From: Gammaproteobacteria bacterium
GTDB lineage: Bacteria > Pseudomonadota > Gammaproteobacteria > Steroidobacterales > Steroidobacteraceae
Reading direction: 5' to 3'
Assembly (NCBI GenBank): GCA_003137095.1
Contig: PLET01000043.1
Location: 1 to 44,592 of the forward strand
DNA length: 44,592 nt
Below the pieces are notes generated by a model. The model saw only the letters and a program-made list of their open reading frames with translations. It searched no databases and had not been told where the DNA came from. Below are positions 23,826 through 32,213 of the stretch, in pieces; position 1 is the first letter of the stretch; every line of letters begins with the position of its first letter. The position numbers were made by a program, and so were the translations under genes.

Positions 23826-24998
23826 ATGACGACCCAGCCCGACGCCGCACCGCCGGCCGCGCCCGCCGACGCTGCGCCCGCCGACGCTGCGACCGCCGGT
23901 GCTGCGCCGCGAGCCGGTGCCGCACCGCAAGCCGGTGCCGCGGCCGCCGAGAGCGGCGCGCCGGCCAAGCCCAGCCTGCTTCATCGCCCCGCGGTGCTGA
24001 TAGCCGGCGGCGTCGCGGCGCTGCTGCTGCTGGTCGCGGGCCTGCTCTGGTGGCTGCACGAGCGTCGCTACGAATCCACCGACGACGCCTTCATCGACAC
24101 CCAGATCGTGCGCCTCGCGCCGCAGATCGCGGGCCAGGTGATTGCCGTGATGGTCGACGACAACCAGTCCGTCAAGACGGGTCAGCCCCTGGTGCTGATC
24201 GATTCCGCCGACGCGCAGTCCCGCGTCGCCCAGGCAACCGCCCAACGTGCACAGGCGCAAGCCCAGCTCGATGACGCCCGCGCACAGATTCAAATCGCCG
24301 AGGCCACCCTCCGGCAATCGCGGGCCGATACCGCCGCCGCCGAGGCGCAAGCGACCATTGCGGCGCTCGATCGCGCACGCTACCGGCGGCTGGCCGAGTT
24401 GAATCCGGCCGCCGTTTCCCAGCAGCAGCTGGACCAGGCCGACACCACCGCCCGACAAACACACGCGATGCACGATGCGGCGGTGCGCGCCGCGCAAGTC
24501 CGGGCGGTGCAGGTCGCCGCCAGCCGGACGCTGGTGGCGGCCGCAGAACAACAACTCGCAGCCGCACAGGCACAGCTCGACCAAGCCGGCATCAGCTTCG
24601 GCTACGCACGCATCCTCGCGCCGATGGACGGACACGTGGCGCAGAAGGGCATCGCGGTGGGGGATTACGTTCAACCCGGAACGCAGATTCTCGCCATCGT
24701 TCCACTGCAGCTGTGGGTGACCGCCAATTTCAAGGAGACCCAGCTGGTGCGCATGCGCGCCGGTCAACCGGTGACGATCGTTGCGGACGCCTGCCCGGAT
24801 GCGAACATCCGCGGCCATGTCGATTCGATTCAGCGTGGCGCTGGTCAGGCGTTCGCGATCCTGCCGCCCGAGAATGCCACCGGCAATTTCGTCAAGGTCG
24901 TGCAGCGCGTGCCGGTCAAGATTCTCATGGACGACGTGCCGCGCGATTGCCTGATCGGGCCGGGGATGTCGGTCGAACCCCAGGTCCTGGTGCGCTGA
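23826..24998 (+). CDS. HlyD/EmrA-family efflux periplasmic adaptor
   Basis: This 390-residue membrane fusion protein has an unusual Ala/Pro-rich cytoplasmic N-terminus (about residues 5-48, with repeated A-P-A-D-A-A and A-G-A-A-P units). One membrane helix follows (about 55-77), then the lipoyl half-motif RYESTDDAFIDTQIVRLAPQIAGQV, a long coiled-coil hairpin rich in Ala/Gln (about 130-250), and the beta-barrel with GDYVQPGTQILAIVPL. It is followed immediately by the DHA2 transporter and then the outer-membrane factor, giving a complete tripartite drug or organic-anion exporter. An inverted repeat upstream may be its operator. Confidence 0.92.
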   Translation: MTTQPDAAPPAAPADAAPADAATAGAAPRAGAAPQAGAAAAESGAPAKPSLLHRPAVLIAGGVAALLLLVAGLLWWLHERRYESTDDAFIDTQIVRLAPQIAGQVIAVMVDDNQSVKTGQPLVLIDSADAQSRVAQATAQRAQAQAQLDDARAQIQIAEATLRQSRADTAAAEAQATIAALDRARYRRLAELNPAAVSQQQLDQADTTARQTHAMHDAAVRAAQVRAVQVAASRTLVAAAEQQLAAAQAQLDQAGISFGYARILAPMDGHVAQKGIAVGDYVQPGTQILAIVPLQLWVTANFKETQLVRMRAGQPVTIVADACPDANIRGHVDSIQRGAGQAFAILPPENATGNFVKVVQRVPVKILMDDVPRDCLIGPGMSVEPQVLVR

Positions 24999-26624
24999 AT
25001 GGCGGACGCCGCCCAAGCCGCGAGCGCCGGCAATGCGCCCTGGACGCCCGACCGCTCGGTCGCCGGCAAGCGCAACCCCTGGGCCATTGTCGCGGTGGTC
25101 TCGATCGCCACATTCATGACCGTGCTCGACATCTCGATCGTCAATGTGGCGCTCAATCACATTGCCGGCAGCCTGGCGGTCAGCTATGACGAGGCCAGCT
25201 GGGTCAGCACCACCTTCCTGATCGCCACCGCAGTCGTGATTCCGATTTCCGGCTGGCTGGCCAACGTGCTCGGACGCAAGCGCTATTACATGGGATCGGT
25301 GGCCATGTTCACGCTCGCTTCGTTCTTTTGCGGCGTGGCCGGCAACCTCGACCTGCTGATCCTGGCACGCATCGTCCAGGGCGCCGCCGCCGGCGGTCTG
25401 GCCGCGGTCGAACAATCCATGCTGGTGGACACCTTTCCCCCGAAAAAGCGCGGCATGGCATTCGCCGCCTACGGCATGGTGGTCATCGCCGGCCCCATTC
25501 TCGGCCCGGTGCTGGGGGGCTGGATCACCGACAATGCATCCTGGCAGTGGTGCTTCCTGATCAATGTGCCCGTGGGCCTGCTCTCCCTGGTGCTCGTCCA
25601 TGTATTCGTCGACGAGCCGGCCGCTTTGGTGCGCGAACGCAAGAAGCGGCTCGAAGGGGGTCTGAAAATGGACGTCATCGGGTTCGTGCTGGTTGCGCTG
25701 TTCTTCAGCTGCCTGGAAATCACGCTGGACCGGGGCCAGGAGGACGATTGGTTCGGGAGTTCCACGATCGTGGCAACCACCGTCATCACCGTGGTCTCGC
25801 TGATTCTATTCATTCCATGGGAATTGACCCGCAAATCGCCGATCGTACCCATCCGGATGCTGGGTAACCGCAATTTCGGGCTGGCGAGCGTCTTGCTGTT
25901 GCTCACCGGCGTGATCATATTCGGCACGACCCTGTTCATTCCTCAGCTGCTGCAGCAGGTCCTCGATTACACGGCGACGAATGCCGGCCTCGCGCTCGCG
26001 GCGGGCGGCATCGCCACCATCCTCGCCATGCCCATCAGCGGACTGCTGACCAGCCGGATCGATGCGCGCTTCATGATCGCGGGCGCCTTTGTGATTCAAG
26101 GCTTGGCGCTCTTGAACATGAGCCATTTCAATACCGGCATTTCCTTCTACGATGCCGCGACGGCGCGCATGTTCCAGGCTGTGGGCCTGCCGTTTCTGTT
26201 CGTGCCGCTCACCAATCTCGCCTATGTGGGCCTTCGCCCGGAGGATAGCAACCAGGCCTCGGCACTGATGAACGTGGCGCGCAACCTCGGCGGCACCATC
26301 GGCATTGCGACGGTGGAGACCCTGCTGGCGCGCCGCCAGCAGTTCCATCAATCGCGCCTGGTCGAGACCTTGAACCCGCTCAATCCCAACTACACATCGG
26401 GAATCGGCCACATCGCGCACCAACTGGTGTCGCACGGTCAACTGGCGGCTGCGGCGCCCGCGCAGGGGCTCGCGCAGTTCTACGGCGCCATGCAGCGGCA
26501 GGCCGCCATGCTCTCCTACGTCGATGTGTTCCATACGCTGATGATTGTGGTGTTCGCATCGATTCCGCTGCTCGCGCTCATGCGGGGCACCCGGCCGCCA
26601 TCCACTGGCCGGAGCTCCGGTTGA
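24999..26624 (+). CDS. DHA2-family (EmrB/QacA) MFS efflux transporter
   Basis: This 541-residue inner-membrane proton antiporter of the 14-TM DHA2 class has motif C in VVIAGPILGPVLGGWITD and motif A-like NVLGRKRYY. The N-terminal DISIVNVALNHIAGSL contains motif D1, and ASWVSTTFLIATAVVIPISGWL is typical of EmrB. The ATG directly follows the adaptor stop, and the gene ends in a TTGA overlap with the outer-membrane factor. Likely substrates are hydrophobic toxicants; none can be named from sequence. Confidence 0.94.
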   Translation: MADAAQAASAGNAPWTPDRSVAGKRNPWAIVAVVSIATFMTVLDISIVNVALNHIAGSLAVSYDEASWVSTTFLIATAVVIPISGWLANVLGRKRYYMGSVAMFTLASFFCGVAGNLDLLILARIVQGAAAGGLAAVEQSMLVDTFPPKKRGMAFAAYGMVVIAGPILGPVLGGWITDNASWQWCFLINVPVGLLSLVLVHVFVDEPAALVRERKKRLEGGLKMDVIGFVLVALFFSCLEITLDRGQEDDWFGSSTIVATTVITVVSLILFIPWELTRKSPIVPIRMLGNRNFGLASVLLLLTGVIIFGTTLFIPQLLQQVLDYTATNAGLALAAGGIATILAMPISGLLTSRIDARFMIAGAFVIQGLALLNMSHFNTGISFYDAATARMFQAVGLPFLFVPLTNLAYVGLRPEDSNQASALMNVARNLGGTIGIATVETLLARRQQFHQSRLVETLNPLNPNYTSGIGHIAHQLVSHGQLAAAAPAQGLAQFYGAMQRQAAMLSYVDVFHTLMIVVFASIPLLALMRGTRPPSTGRSSG

Positions 26625-28072
26625 GGCCCGCGCAGGCATCGCGGGCGCTGTGCGCAGCGGCCGGCCTCATGGCCTTGATCGGCTGCACCGTGGGCCCGGA
26701 CTACCGGCGTCCGCAGCTCGACGCGCCCGCAGCCTATGTGGAAGACACCGGGACTTCCACGACGCTCACCCCGGCGCCCGCGCCCGCGCCCGCGCCGGCC
26801 GACGGCCGGCTGGCGCGCTGGTGGGAGCTGTTCCAGGATCCGACACTCGATCACCTCATCGAGCATGCCCTCGCCCATAACCTTGACCTCGAGTCGGCCG
26901 TCTCGCGGGTCCGCGAATCGCGCCTGAAGGAACGCGAAGCCGGCGCCGCCGGGTATCCGAGCGTCAGTGCACTGGGCTCCGCCGTGGATCTGCGCACCAA
27001 CGCCGCGCCCGGCGCCTCAGCCCTGCCGATTCCGTCACGGTTGAATCTGTATACGGCCGGCTTCGATGCCTCGTGGGAGCTCGATCTGTTCGGCGCCACG
27101 CGACGCACGGTGGAGGAGGCTAAATCCGGCACTCAGGCGGTCCTCTGGGATGAGCGCGATGGCGAAGTGTCGCTCACCGCCGAGATCGCGAATGACTATT
27201 TCTCGCTGCGCGCGCTGCAGGCGCGAATCGCCGTCGGGGGTGCCGAACTCGCACGACAAAACGATCTGTTCCTCCTCATCCAAGCGCGACGCAGCGCCGG
27301 CTTCGTCACCAGGCTGGACGTCAATCAGCAGCAGACCTTGGTGGCGACCGCGGCGGCCCAGATCCCACAGCTCGAGGCGGAGGCACGCGCCCGGATACAC
27401 GCCCTCGGCCTGCTGATCGGCGAACCGCCCGAATACCTGGAGAGCGAACTTCGCGGCAGCGGCGGTGCGCTTCCGCTGCCGCCGCCGGAACTGCCCTCGG
27501 GCCTACCGGCCCGGCTGCTGCTGCGCCGACCGGACGTGCGCGCGGCCGAAAGTCGGCTCGCCGCCAAAAATGCGCAGGTCGGCGTCAAAACGGCGAGCCT
27601 GTATCCCAAGGTCGATCTGCTCGGCCTTGCCGCGTTTTCCGGAGCGTCCGATTTGTTCTCGAGCGGCAACCTCTTGGCAGCGGCACTGGGAATGATCAGC
27701 GAACCGCTGTTCGACGCCGGCGCCAACCGAGCCCGTCTCGACCAAGCCAAAGAAGAGCGAACCCAGGCCGAGCTCGCCTATCGAACAGCTTTTTTGGGCG
27801 CGCTCCGCGACGTGGAGGATGCGCTGGCGCGCCATCGCTACGAGGAGCATCGGCGCGAATCGCTGGTGCTCGCGGTGAGCGCCGCGCAAGGCACCCTCGG
27901 TATCGCGGAGGATCGCTATGAGACGGGTTTCGTCACATTCGTGGATGTGCTGCAGGCACAATATGTCTTGTTGAACGCCAAGGATCTGCTCACTCAATCC
28001 GACGCGCTGGTAGTGACCGATCTCGTGGCCATCTACAAGGCGCTGGGCGGCGGCTGGTCCGGCGCGGATTAG
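26621..28072 (+). CDS. NodT-family outer membrane efflux lipoprotein
   Basis: This 483-residue TolC-like channel of the NodT/OprM class starts at a TTG overlapping the transporter stop. The signal peptide ends in the lipobox LMALIGC (Cys22), followed by TVGPDYRRPQLDAPAAY, the standard start of mature NodT proteins. Two outer-membrane efflux repeats follow, with landmark segments WWELFQDPTLDHLIEHAL, NLYTAGFDASWELDLFG, GLPARLLLRRPDVRAAE and GFVTFVDVLQAQ. It completes the pump operon. Confidence 0.93.
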   Translation: MRPAQASRALCAAAGLMALIGCTVGPDYRRPQLDAPAAYVEDTGTSTTLTPAPAPAPAPADGRLARWWELFQDPTLDHLIEHALAHNLDLESAVSRVRESRLKEREAGAAGYPSVSALGSAVDLRTNAAPGASALPIPSRLNLYTAGFDASWELDLFGATRRTVEEAKSGTQAVLWDERDGEVSLTAEIANDYFSLRALQARIAVGGAELARQNDLFLLIQARRSAGFVTRLDVNQQQTLVATAAAQIPQLEAEARARIHALGLLIGEPPEYLESELRGSGGALPLPPPELPSGLPARLLLRRPDVRAAESRLAAKNAQVGVKTASLYPKVDLLGLAAFSGASDLFSSGNLLAAALGMISEPLFDAGANRARLDQAKEERTQAELAYRTAFLGALRDVEDALARHRYEEHRRESLVLAVSAAQGTLGIAEDRYETGFVTFVDVLQAQYVLLNAKDLLTQSDALVVTDLVAIYKALGGGWSGAD

Positions 28073-28185
28073 CGCGGATGAGCGCGCATCGAGCCGCACG
28101 CCGCCCTTATGCGCGCTCGCGTACAGACCACACTTTAGCGTGCGGCTAATCTAAATCCCCATCCACCTCACACGAGACACGAAGC

Positions 28186-28428
28186 ATGAATCCACAGGCA
28201 CAATGGCATTCCACGCTGGCCGCCCACGCCCCACTTTGGATTCCGAGGCAGAGTCTCGGGGCCAACGCGGGCCAGCCGGCGGCCCGCATCATGGGCTACG
28301 CACTCACGCTGCAGATGCGAAAAGCCGCTGCGGCACGCGCCGCGGCCAATGTTGCCGCTTGGAAGACCTATCTGCCTGAAGACTGCGTCGCGTCGATGGT
28401 CAATGACGGCTGGCATCGATCGACATAA
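28186..28428 (+). CDS. small hypothetical protein
   Basis: This 80-residue protein (MNPQAQWHSTLAAHAPLWIP...) has an Ala/Arg-rich helix in the middle (MRKAAAARAAANVAAWKTYL). No signal peptide and no family are recognised. A TAATCT hexamer (28147-28152) and purine-rich GAGACACGAAG before the ATG give modest support for expression. The 110 bp upstream contain imperfect GCGCGGAT repeats. Confidence 0.5.
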   Translation: MNPQAQWHSTLAAHAPLWIPRQSLGANAGQPAARIMGYALTLQMRKAAAARAAANVAAWKTYLPEDCVASMVNDGWHRST

Positions 28429-28484
28429 CGCGATGCGCCGCTGCCGCGTCCGGGCGGCGGCGGCGCACGTTTGCGGTCAGGGAC

Positions 28485-28946
28485 TTATGCGCTGCGCAGC
28501 GCTCGCAACGACTCCAGGGTGCGCCGCATCGCCGGCACGGTCTTTTTGGCGAATTCGCGCAAGGTCGTATCGGCACCGTTGGCCGCCTCCTGTTCGTAGA
28601 CATCGATGGCGCGACGCTGCGCCGCGATTTGACCGATGATGTAGGTGTAGTCGGAGTAATCGCTGCCGTCGGCGGCCGGCTCCGGCGATGCAGGGATCCA
28701 GCCCTCTTCGACGGCAATCTCGGCCAGTCGTCGATTCACGGTGGTGCCGTCGCTCAGCATCATCTGCGCGGCCTGTTTCACATTCGGATTGTTCGACAGC
28801 GTGAGGGCGCTTTGCGCATCGGCCACCTCCCGGCTGCCGGCCCGCTGGGCCTCGCGGACGAAGTCATCATCCGCCGCAAAGTGATCGGCGGCACCCGCCC
28901 GCGGCGCCAGCAACACCCAGCAGACACCGATCATCAGAGTCCTCAC
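28485..28946 (-). CDS. DUF4142 (ferritin-like) exported protein
   Basis: This 153-residue protein has a signal peptide (MRTLMIGVCWVLLAPRAGA) and a helical DUF4142 domain: DDDFVREAQRAGSREVADAQSALTLSNNPNVKQAAQMMLSDG, then a C-terminal AIDVYEQEAANGADTTLREFAKKTVPAMRRTLE. The GTG at 28946 overlaps the stop of the PRC-barrel gene (GTGA), which fixes the start and indicates coupling. Family members are periplasmic and often stress-linked. The metal-binding status is unclear. Confidence 0.85.
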   Translation of the reverse strand: MRTLMIGVCWVLLAPRAGAADHFAADDDFVREAQRAGSREVADAQSALTLSNNPNVKQAAQMMLSDGTTVNRRLAEIAVEEGWIPASPEPAADGSDYSDYTYIIGQIAAQRRAIDVYEQEAANGADTTLREFAKKTVPAMRRTLESLRALRSA

Positions 28947-29773
28947 GGGGCCAGCCTCGACGAGACGTCCGGGCTGCTCCAATAGGCCGGACGTCGGTAA
29001 TGCGTGTAGATATCCATTTCTTCCTGGCGATTCAGCGGCATGTCCGGGTCATAGACGGGGGCATCCTGGATCGACCGGCGGGTCAGGTTGATCGACACGC
29101 GCGACTGGGACCAGCTCACGCTCTCGATCCACTCGGGTGCGACCAAGACCTGATGTCCGACCCACCAATTGCTGGTATCCACGACCATATATCGGATGGC
29201 CCAGGTGAACTCGTCCATGAGGAACCCCTGCACGTGACCGATTTCGCCGTCCGTCGCCAGAATGTGATAACCCTTCACGGCATTGCAGCTGCGTAGATGC
29301 CGGTCGCTTTCGGCGAGTCGTTCCTCCACCGCCTGCGTTTCCAACCGGTCATTGGCGATCCGTGCCCGGGCGTAGGCCACGTCGGGTCCGGCGTACGGCA
29401 TGCTCAGCATCAATCCGGGATATGCGCCCTCGCCCCACAGGCCCGTACCACCCCAGTAATTCGGGTAGTTGTAATAGCCGAGATAGCCCATTTCATGCTG
29501 CCGCGACACCGGCTTGTCGGTGTCGATGGGCGGGCTGTTCTTGACCTGTTCCCGGGTGAGCGAAACGGGCACGAGCTTGCCGGACCAGTCGGGCTTGCCG
29601 ACCGAGAATGGCGAGATGAGCACTTCGCGATCCGCGAGCCATGAGCCGGCATCCACCACCAGATAGCGCACGACCCAGGCGGAATCATCGAAGTAGAAAT
29701 CCTTCACCTTGCCGATGCTGCCGTCGGTGGCGCTGATCGCGTATCCCTCCAGCTCCTTGACGCTGCGTAACAT
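28943..29773 (-). CDS. protein with two PRC-barrel domains
   Basis: This 276-residue protein contains two PRC-barrel repeats, GYAISATDGSIGKVKDFYFDDSAWVVRYLVVD near the N-terminus and GYHILATDGEIGHVQGFLMDEFTWAIRYMVVD near residue 180. They are separated by a Tyr/Gly-rich linker (GYLGYYNYPNYWGG). The ATG at 29773 has AAGGAG upstream. It is coupled to the DUF4142 gene. PRC barrels mediate protein or RNA contacts; in this double form they are common in envelope or osmotic stress loci of proteobacteria. Confidence 0.88.
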   Translation of the reverse strand: MLRSVKELEGYAISATDGSIGKVKDFYFDDSAWVVRYLVVDAGSWLADREVLISPFSVGKPDWSGKLVPVSLTREQVKNSPPIDTDKPVSRQHEMGYLGYYNYPNYWGGTGLWGEGAYPGLMLSMPYAGPDVAYARARIANDRLETQAVEERLAESDRHLRSCNAVKGYHILATDGEIGHVQGFLMDEFTWAIRYMVVDTSNWWVGHQVLVAPEWIESVSWSQSRVSINLTRRSIQDAPVYDPDMPLNRQEEMDIYTHYRRPAYWSSPDVSSRLAP

Positions 29774-29944
29774 GCTAATTCTCCTTGGTTGACCAGGCTG
29801 AACCGCAAAATACAGTGTAAGTGCGCCGCCGCAGTGCCGTCTGTTCGTTGGCATACACGAGATACGCGTGCCACCTTCGAGAATGATCCGGGCCTATGGC
29901 TCGCCGAACTGCCGCGACACGGCCCCTCCTCGCGTGGGCAAATG

Positions 29945-29966
29945 GGTTGCCATTGGCAACCAATGG
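29945..29966. repeat. two overlapping inverted repeats in a divergent intergenic region
   Basis: GGTTGCC-ATT-GGCAACC (29945-29961) and CCATTGG-CAA-CCAATGG (29950-29966) are both perfect 7-bp inverted repeats and share 12 bp, so their hairpins exclude each other. They lie in the 273-bp gap between the PRC-barrel gene and the binding lipoprotein, about 80 bp upstream of the latter. No other gene is seen in that gap. Confidence 0.6.
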
Positions 29967-30033
29967 TTCTGCAGGGATTGCCCGGCGCCCGCTCCGCAGA
30001 CAAGCCACGGCGCACGGGTGATGGCGCTTCGGC

Positions 30034-30039
30034 TAGACT
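30034..30039 (+). promoter_or_regulatory. candidate -10 box, leaderless start of binding lipoprotein
   Basis: TAGACT ends 7 nt before the ATG at 30047, the same spacing as other leaderless-type starts in this window. There is no Shine-Dalgarno sequence and no good -35. Confidence 0.4.
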
Positions 30040-30046
30040 CCGGCAC

Positions 30047-31144
30047 ATGAGTGGTCGGCCCGTGGCGTTGGCAATACTGTGTCTGGCGGCGGCATCCCTC
30101 GGCGCCTGCAGCAAGCCGGACTCGGATGCCGTGAGCATCTACATCTGGGCGGATTACCTCGCCCCCGACACCTTCTCCGCGTTCGAGAAGGCCACCGGCA
30201 TCAAGGTCCACGCCGCCTATTTCGACAACAGCGAGACCCAGGAGTCGAGCGTGCTCACCGGCCACAGCGGCTTCGACGTCGTCGTGCCCACCGGCGCGTT
30301 CTTCCGGCGGCAGATCGGCAGCGGCGCCTATCTGCCGCTCGACAAATCCAAGCTCCCCAATCTGGTCAACCTCAATCCGGCCATCATGGCGCGCATGGCG
30401 CAGAATGACCCCGGCAACGTCTACGGTGTGGTCTACACCTGGGGCACCTTCGGCATCGGCTACAACGAGAAAATGGTGGCGCAGCGCCTGTCCGGAGATC
30501 CGCCCAATAGCTGGCGCTTGCTATTCGATCCGGCGTACGCCGCCAAATTGGCGCCCTGCGGCATCAATTTCATCGACGATCCGGTCGGCGTGGTGCACCT
30601 GGTGCTCAAGTACCTCGGCCGCAATCCCAACGCGCCGAGCGGCCAGGACTTCGCGGACGTGGAGAAAGTGCTCGGGTCCATCCGTCCCTTCGTCCGCAAC
30701 ATTGACACCTCCGGTGAAATCGAGGCCATTGCCAACGGCGACATCTGCATATCGCTCGGCTACAACGGCGACTTCGTCCAGGCCCGCAAGCGCGCGGCGG
30801 ACGCCGGGAACGGCATCACGCTAGGCTATCTGATTCCGCTCGAAGGCTCGCTGCAGTGGTTCGATCTGCTTGCCATCCCGCGCGATGCACCGCACGTGGC
30901 CAATGCCTACGCCTTCATCAATTACCTGATGAACCCCAAGGTCATGGCGCACATCTCCAACGCCATCGGCTTCGCCAGCGCCAACGCGGCCGCCACGCCG
31001 CTACTCGATGCCTCGATCGCCTCGGACCGTGTCATTTATCCAACGGCCGAGGAGCAGCAACGGCTGTTCGTGTCCACCGATTACTCCATCGAGCAGACGC
31101 GTCTCGTGACCCGCCTGTGGCAGAAATTCAGGACCGCACAGTAG
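30047..31144 (+). CDS. polyamine-type extracellular solute-binding lipoprotein (PotD/PotF-like)
   Basis: This 365-residue periplasmic binding protein has a lipobox, AASLGAC (lipid Cys21). The fold landmarks of PotD/PotF are VSIYIWADYLAPDTFSAFEKATG, GFDVVVPTGAFFRRQI, YGVVYTWGTFGIGYNEK, CISLGYNGDFVQARKRA and SLQWFDLLAIPRDAPHVANAYAFINYLM. The polyamine-anchoring Trp and Asp residues appear to be present. No permease or ATPase genes are nearby, so it either feeds a distant transporter or acts as a sensor. The frame could start earlier at 29789, but signal peptide position and the -10 support 30047. Confidence 0.9.
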   Translation: MSGRPVALAILCLAAASLGACSKPDSDAVSIYIWADYLAPDTFSAFEKATGIKVHAAYFDNSETQESSVLTGHSGFDVVVPTGAFFRRQIGSGAYLPLDKSKLPNLVNLNPAIMARMAQNDPGNVYGVVYTWGTFGIGYNEKMVAQRLSGDPPNSWRLLFDPAYAAKLAPCGINFIDDPVGVVHLVLKYLGRNPNAPSGQDFADVEKVLGSIRPFVRNIDTSGEIEAIANGDICISLGYNGDFVQARKRAADAGNGITLGYLIPLEGSLQWFDLLAIPRDAPHVANAYAFINYLMNPKVMAHISNAIGFASANAAATPLLDASIASDRVIYPTAEEQQRLFVSTDYSIEQTRLVTRLWQKFRTAQ

Positions 31145-32135
31145 CCGAAGATCCGCTCGTCCTGAGCGATGAGGGTGCCGCGGCGGCCGGCACCGGCAGG
31201 GCATTCGCGCGCGTGAACACGCCGATCGCGATGAGCACGCCGGTGAGCAACACCGCCATGCCGATGACCTCGGCCGCCGACGGCCAGCGCCGATGCACGA
31301 GCAGTCCCAGAATAGTTGCCGCGGTGGGCTCGATGGTGATCATCTGTGCGGCAAGCGCCACCGGCAACCGCTGCGAGGCAAAGGTCCAGGCCGTTGCGCC
31401 GCCGACGTTCGAAACGACGGCAAGGCCCGCCGCCCACATCAGCAAGGGACCCGCGAGGTCCCAATGCAGGCCCAGCCGCGGGATTTCGAACAGTCCCATG
31501 GCGAGTCCGAGCGGCAGGAACATCAGCATCGCCAGACCCGCGCCCACCATGATCAGTGCCGACCAGACGCCGACGTTCATCTGCGGTCGTCGCGCGAGCG
31601 CGCTTTGGTTCATCAGGCCGAACAGCGTCCAGAAGGTCACCGCCAGCAGCGCCAGCGGGATGCCGAGCAGCAGCGATTTGGCGGGTGCGCCGGCGGAGTT
31701 GAGCAAGCCGCTGCCATTGACCAGCAGCAGCCCCGCTGCAGCGAGCGACAGCGGCAGTGCCAGCGTTCGAAAGGGCACGGACCGCTGGCGCAGATTGCCG
31801 GCGACGCCGAGCACCACCGGCACCAGGCCCACGAACGCGGGGGCAATCACCGGTCCCGCGGTCACCGCGGCACCCATCACGGCCAGGAAGTAGCCGACAT
31901 AGCCGATCAGCCCCAGCGAACAGGCCGCCACCCAGTCGCGCGGCTGCAGCAACCTCACCCCCGCCGCATCGCGGCGCAGCAGTACCAGGCCCAGTATCCC
32001 GGAGAATACGAACTCCACCAGGGCAAAATCGAACAGCGAATACCGGCCGATGACAAACGGTACGATGAAACTCAAGGACCAGGACACCGCGGCCAGGGTC
32101 GCTGCGAAAATTCCCGGCAGCATCGAGTGTTTCAT
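31128..32135 (-). CDS. EamA/DMT-family transporter
   Basis: This ~335-residue, ten-TM drug/metabolite transporter has two EamA repeats. The first begins LPGIFAATLAAVSWSLSFIVP, and the second contains ALLAVTFWTLFGLMNQSALARRP and MITIEPTAATILGLLVHRRWPSAAEVIGMAVLLTGVLI. ATG 32135 (MKHSML) puts helix 1 at the N-terminus; ATG 32174 would add 13 polar residues and cannot be excluded. The 3' end overlaps the binding lipoprotein gene tail to tail by 17 bp. Substrate is unknown. Confidence 0.88.
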   Translation of the reverse strand: MKHSMLPGIFAATLAAVSWSLSFIVPFVIGRYSLFDFALVEFVFSGILGLVLLRRDAAGVRLLQPRDWVAACSLGLIGYVGYFLAVMGAAVTAGPVIAPAFVGLVPVVLGVAGNLRQRSVPFRTLALPLSLAAAGLLLVNGSGLLNSAGAPAKSLLLGIPLALLAVTFWTLFGLMNQSALARRPQMNVGVWSALIMVGAGLAMLMFLPLGLAMGLFEIPRLGLHWDLAGPLLMWAAGLAVVSNVGGATAWTFASQRLPVALAAQMITIEPTAATILGLLVHRRWPSAAEVIGMAVLLTGVLIAIGVFTRANALPVPAAAAPSSLRTSGSSATVRS

Positions 32136-32213
32136 GTCCGGCCTGTTCGTGTCCGAACTCTGCCTGGGAACCATATTTGACGGTCATTCATTGCCCCGGT
32201 ACTTTAACCGAGC

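Noticed and set aside
23342..24274. A plus-strand frame with a long Val/Leu/Phe-rich stretch resembling membrane helices
   Set aside because: The hydrophobic run is the complement of the Asp/Glu codon tract of the acidic protein; it continues into an out-of-frame reading of the efflux adaptor.
23811..25601. A 596-codon minus-strand frame opposite the efflux adaptor and transporter
   Set aside because: Composition is that of an antisense shadow (Gly/His/Arg/Asp-rich). The plus-strand genes have clear domains.
28073..28185. Imperfect GCGCGGAT repeats after the outer-membrane factor gene considered as a mobile-element end or terminator
   Set aside because: Only two to three short copies, no stem with a T-run and no target-site duplication.
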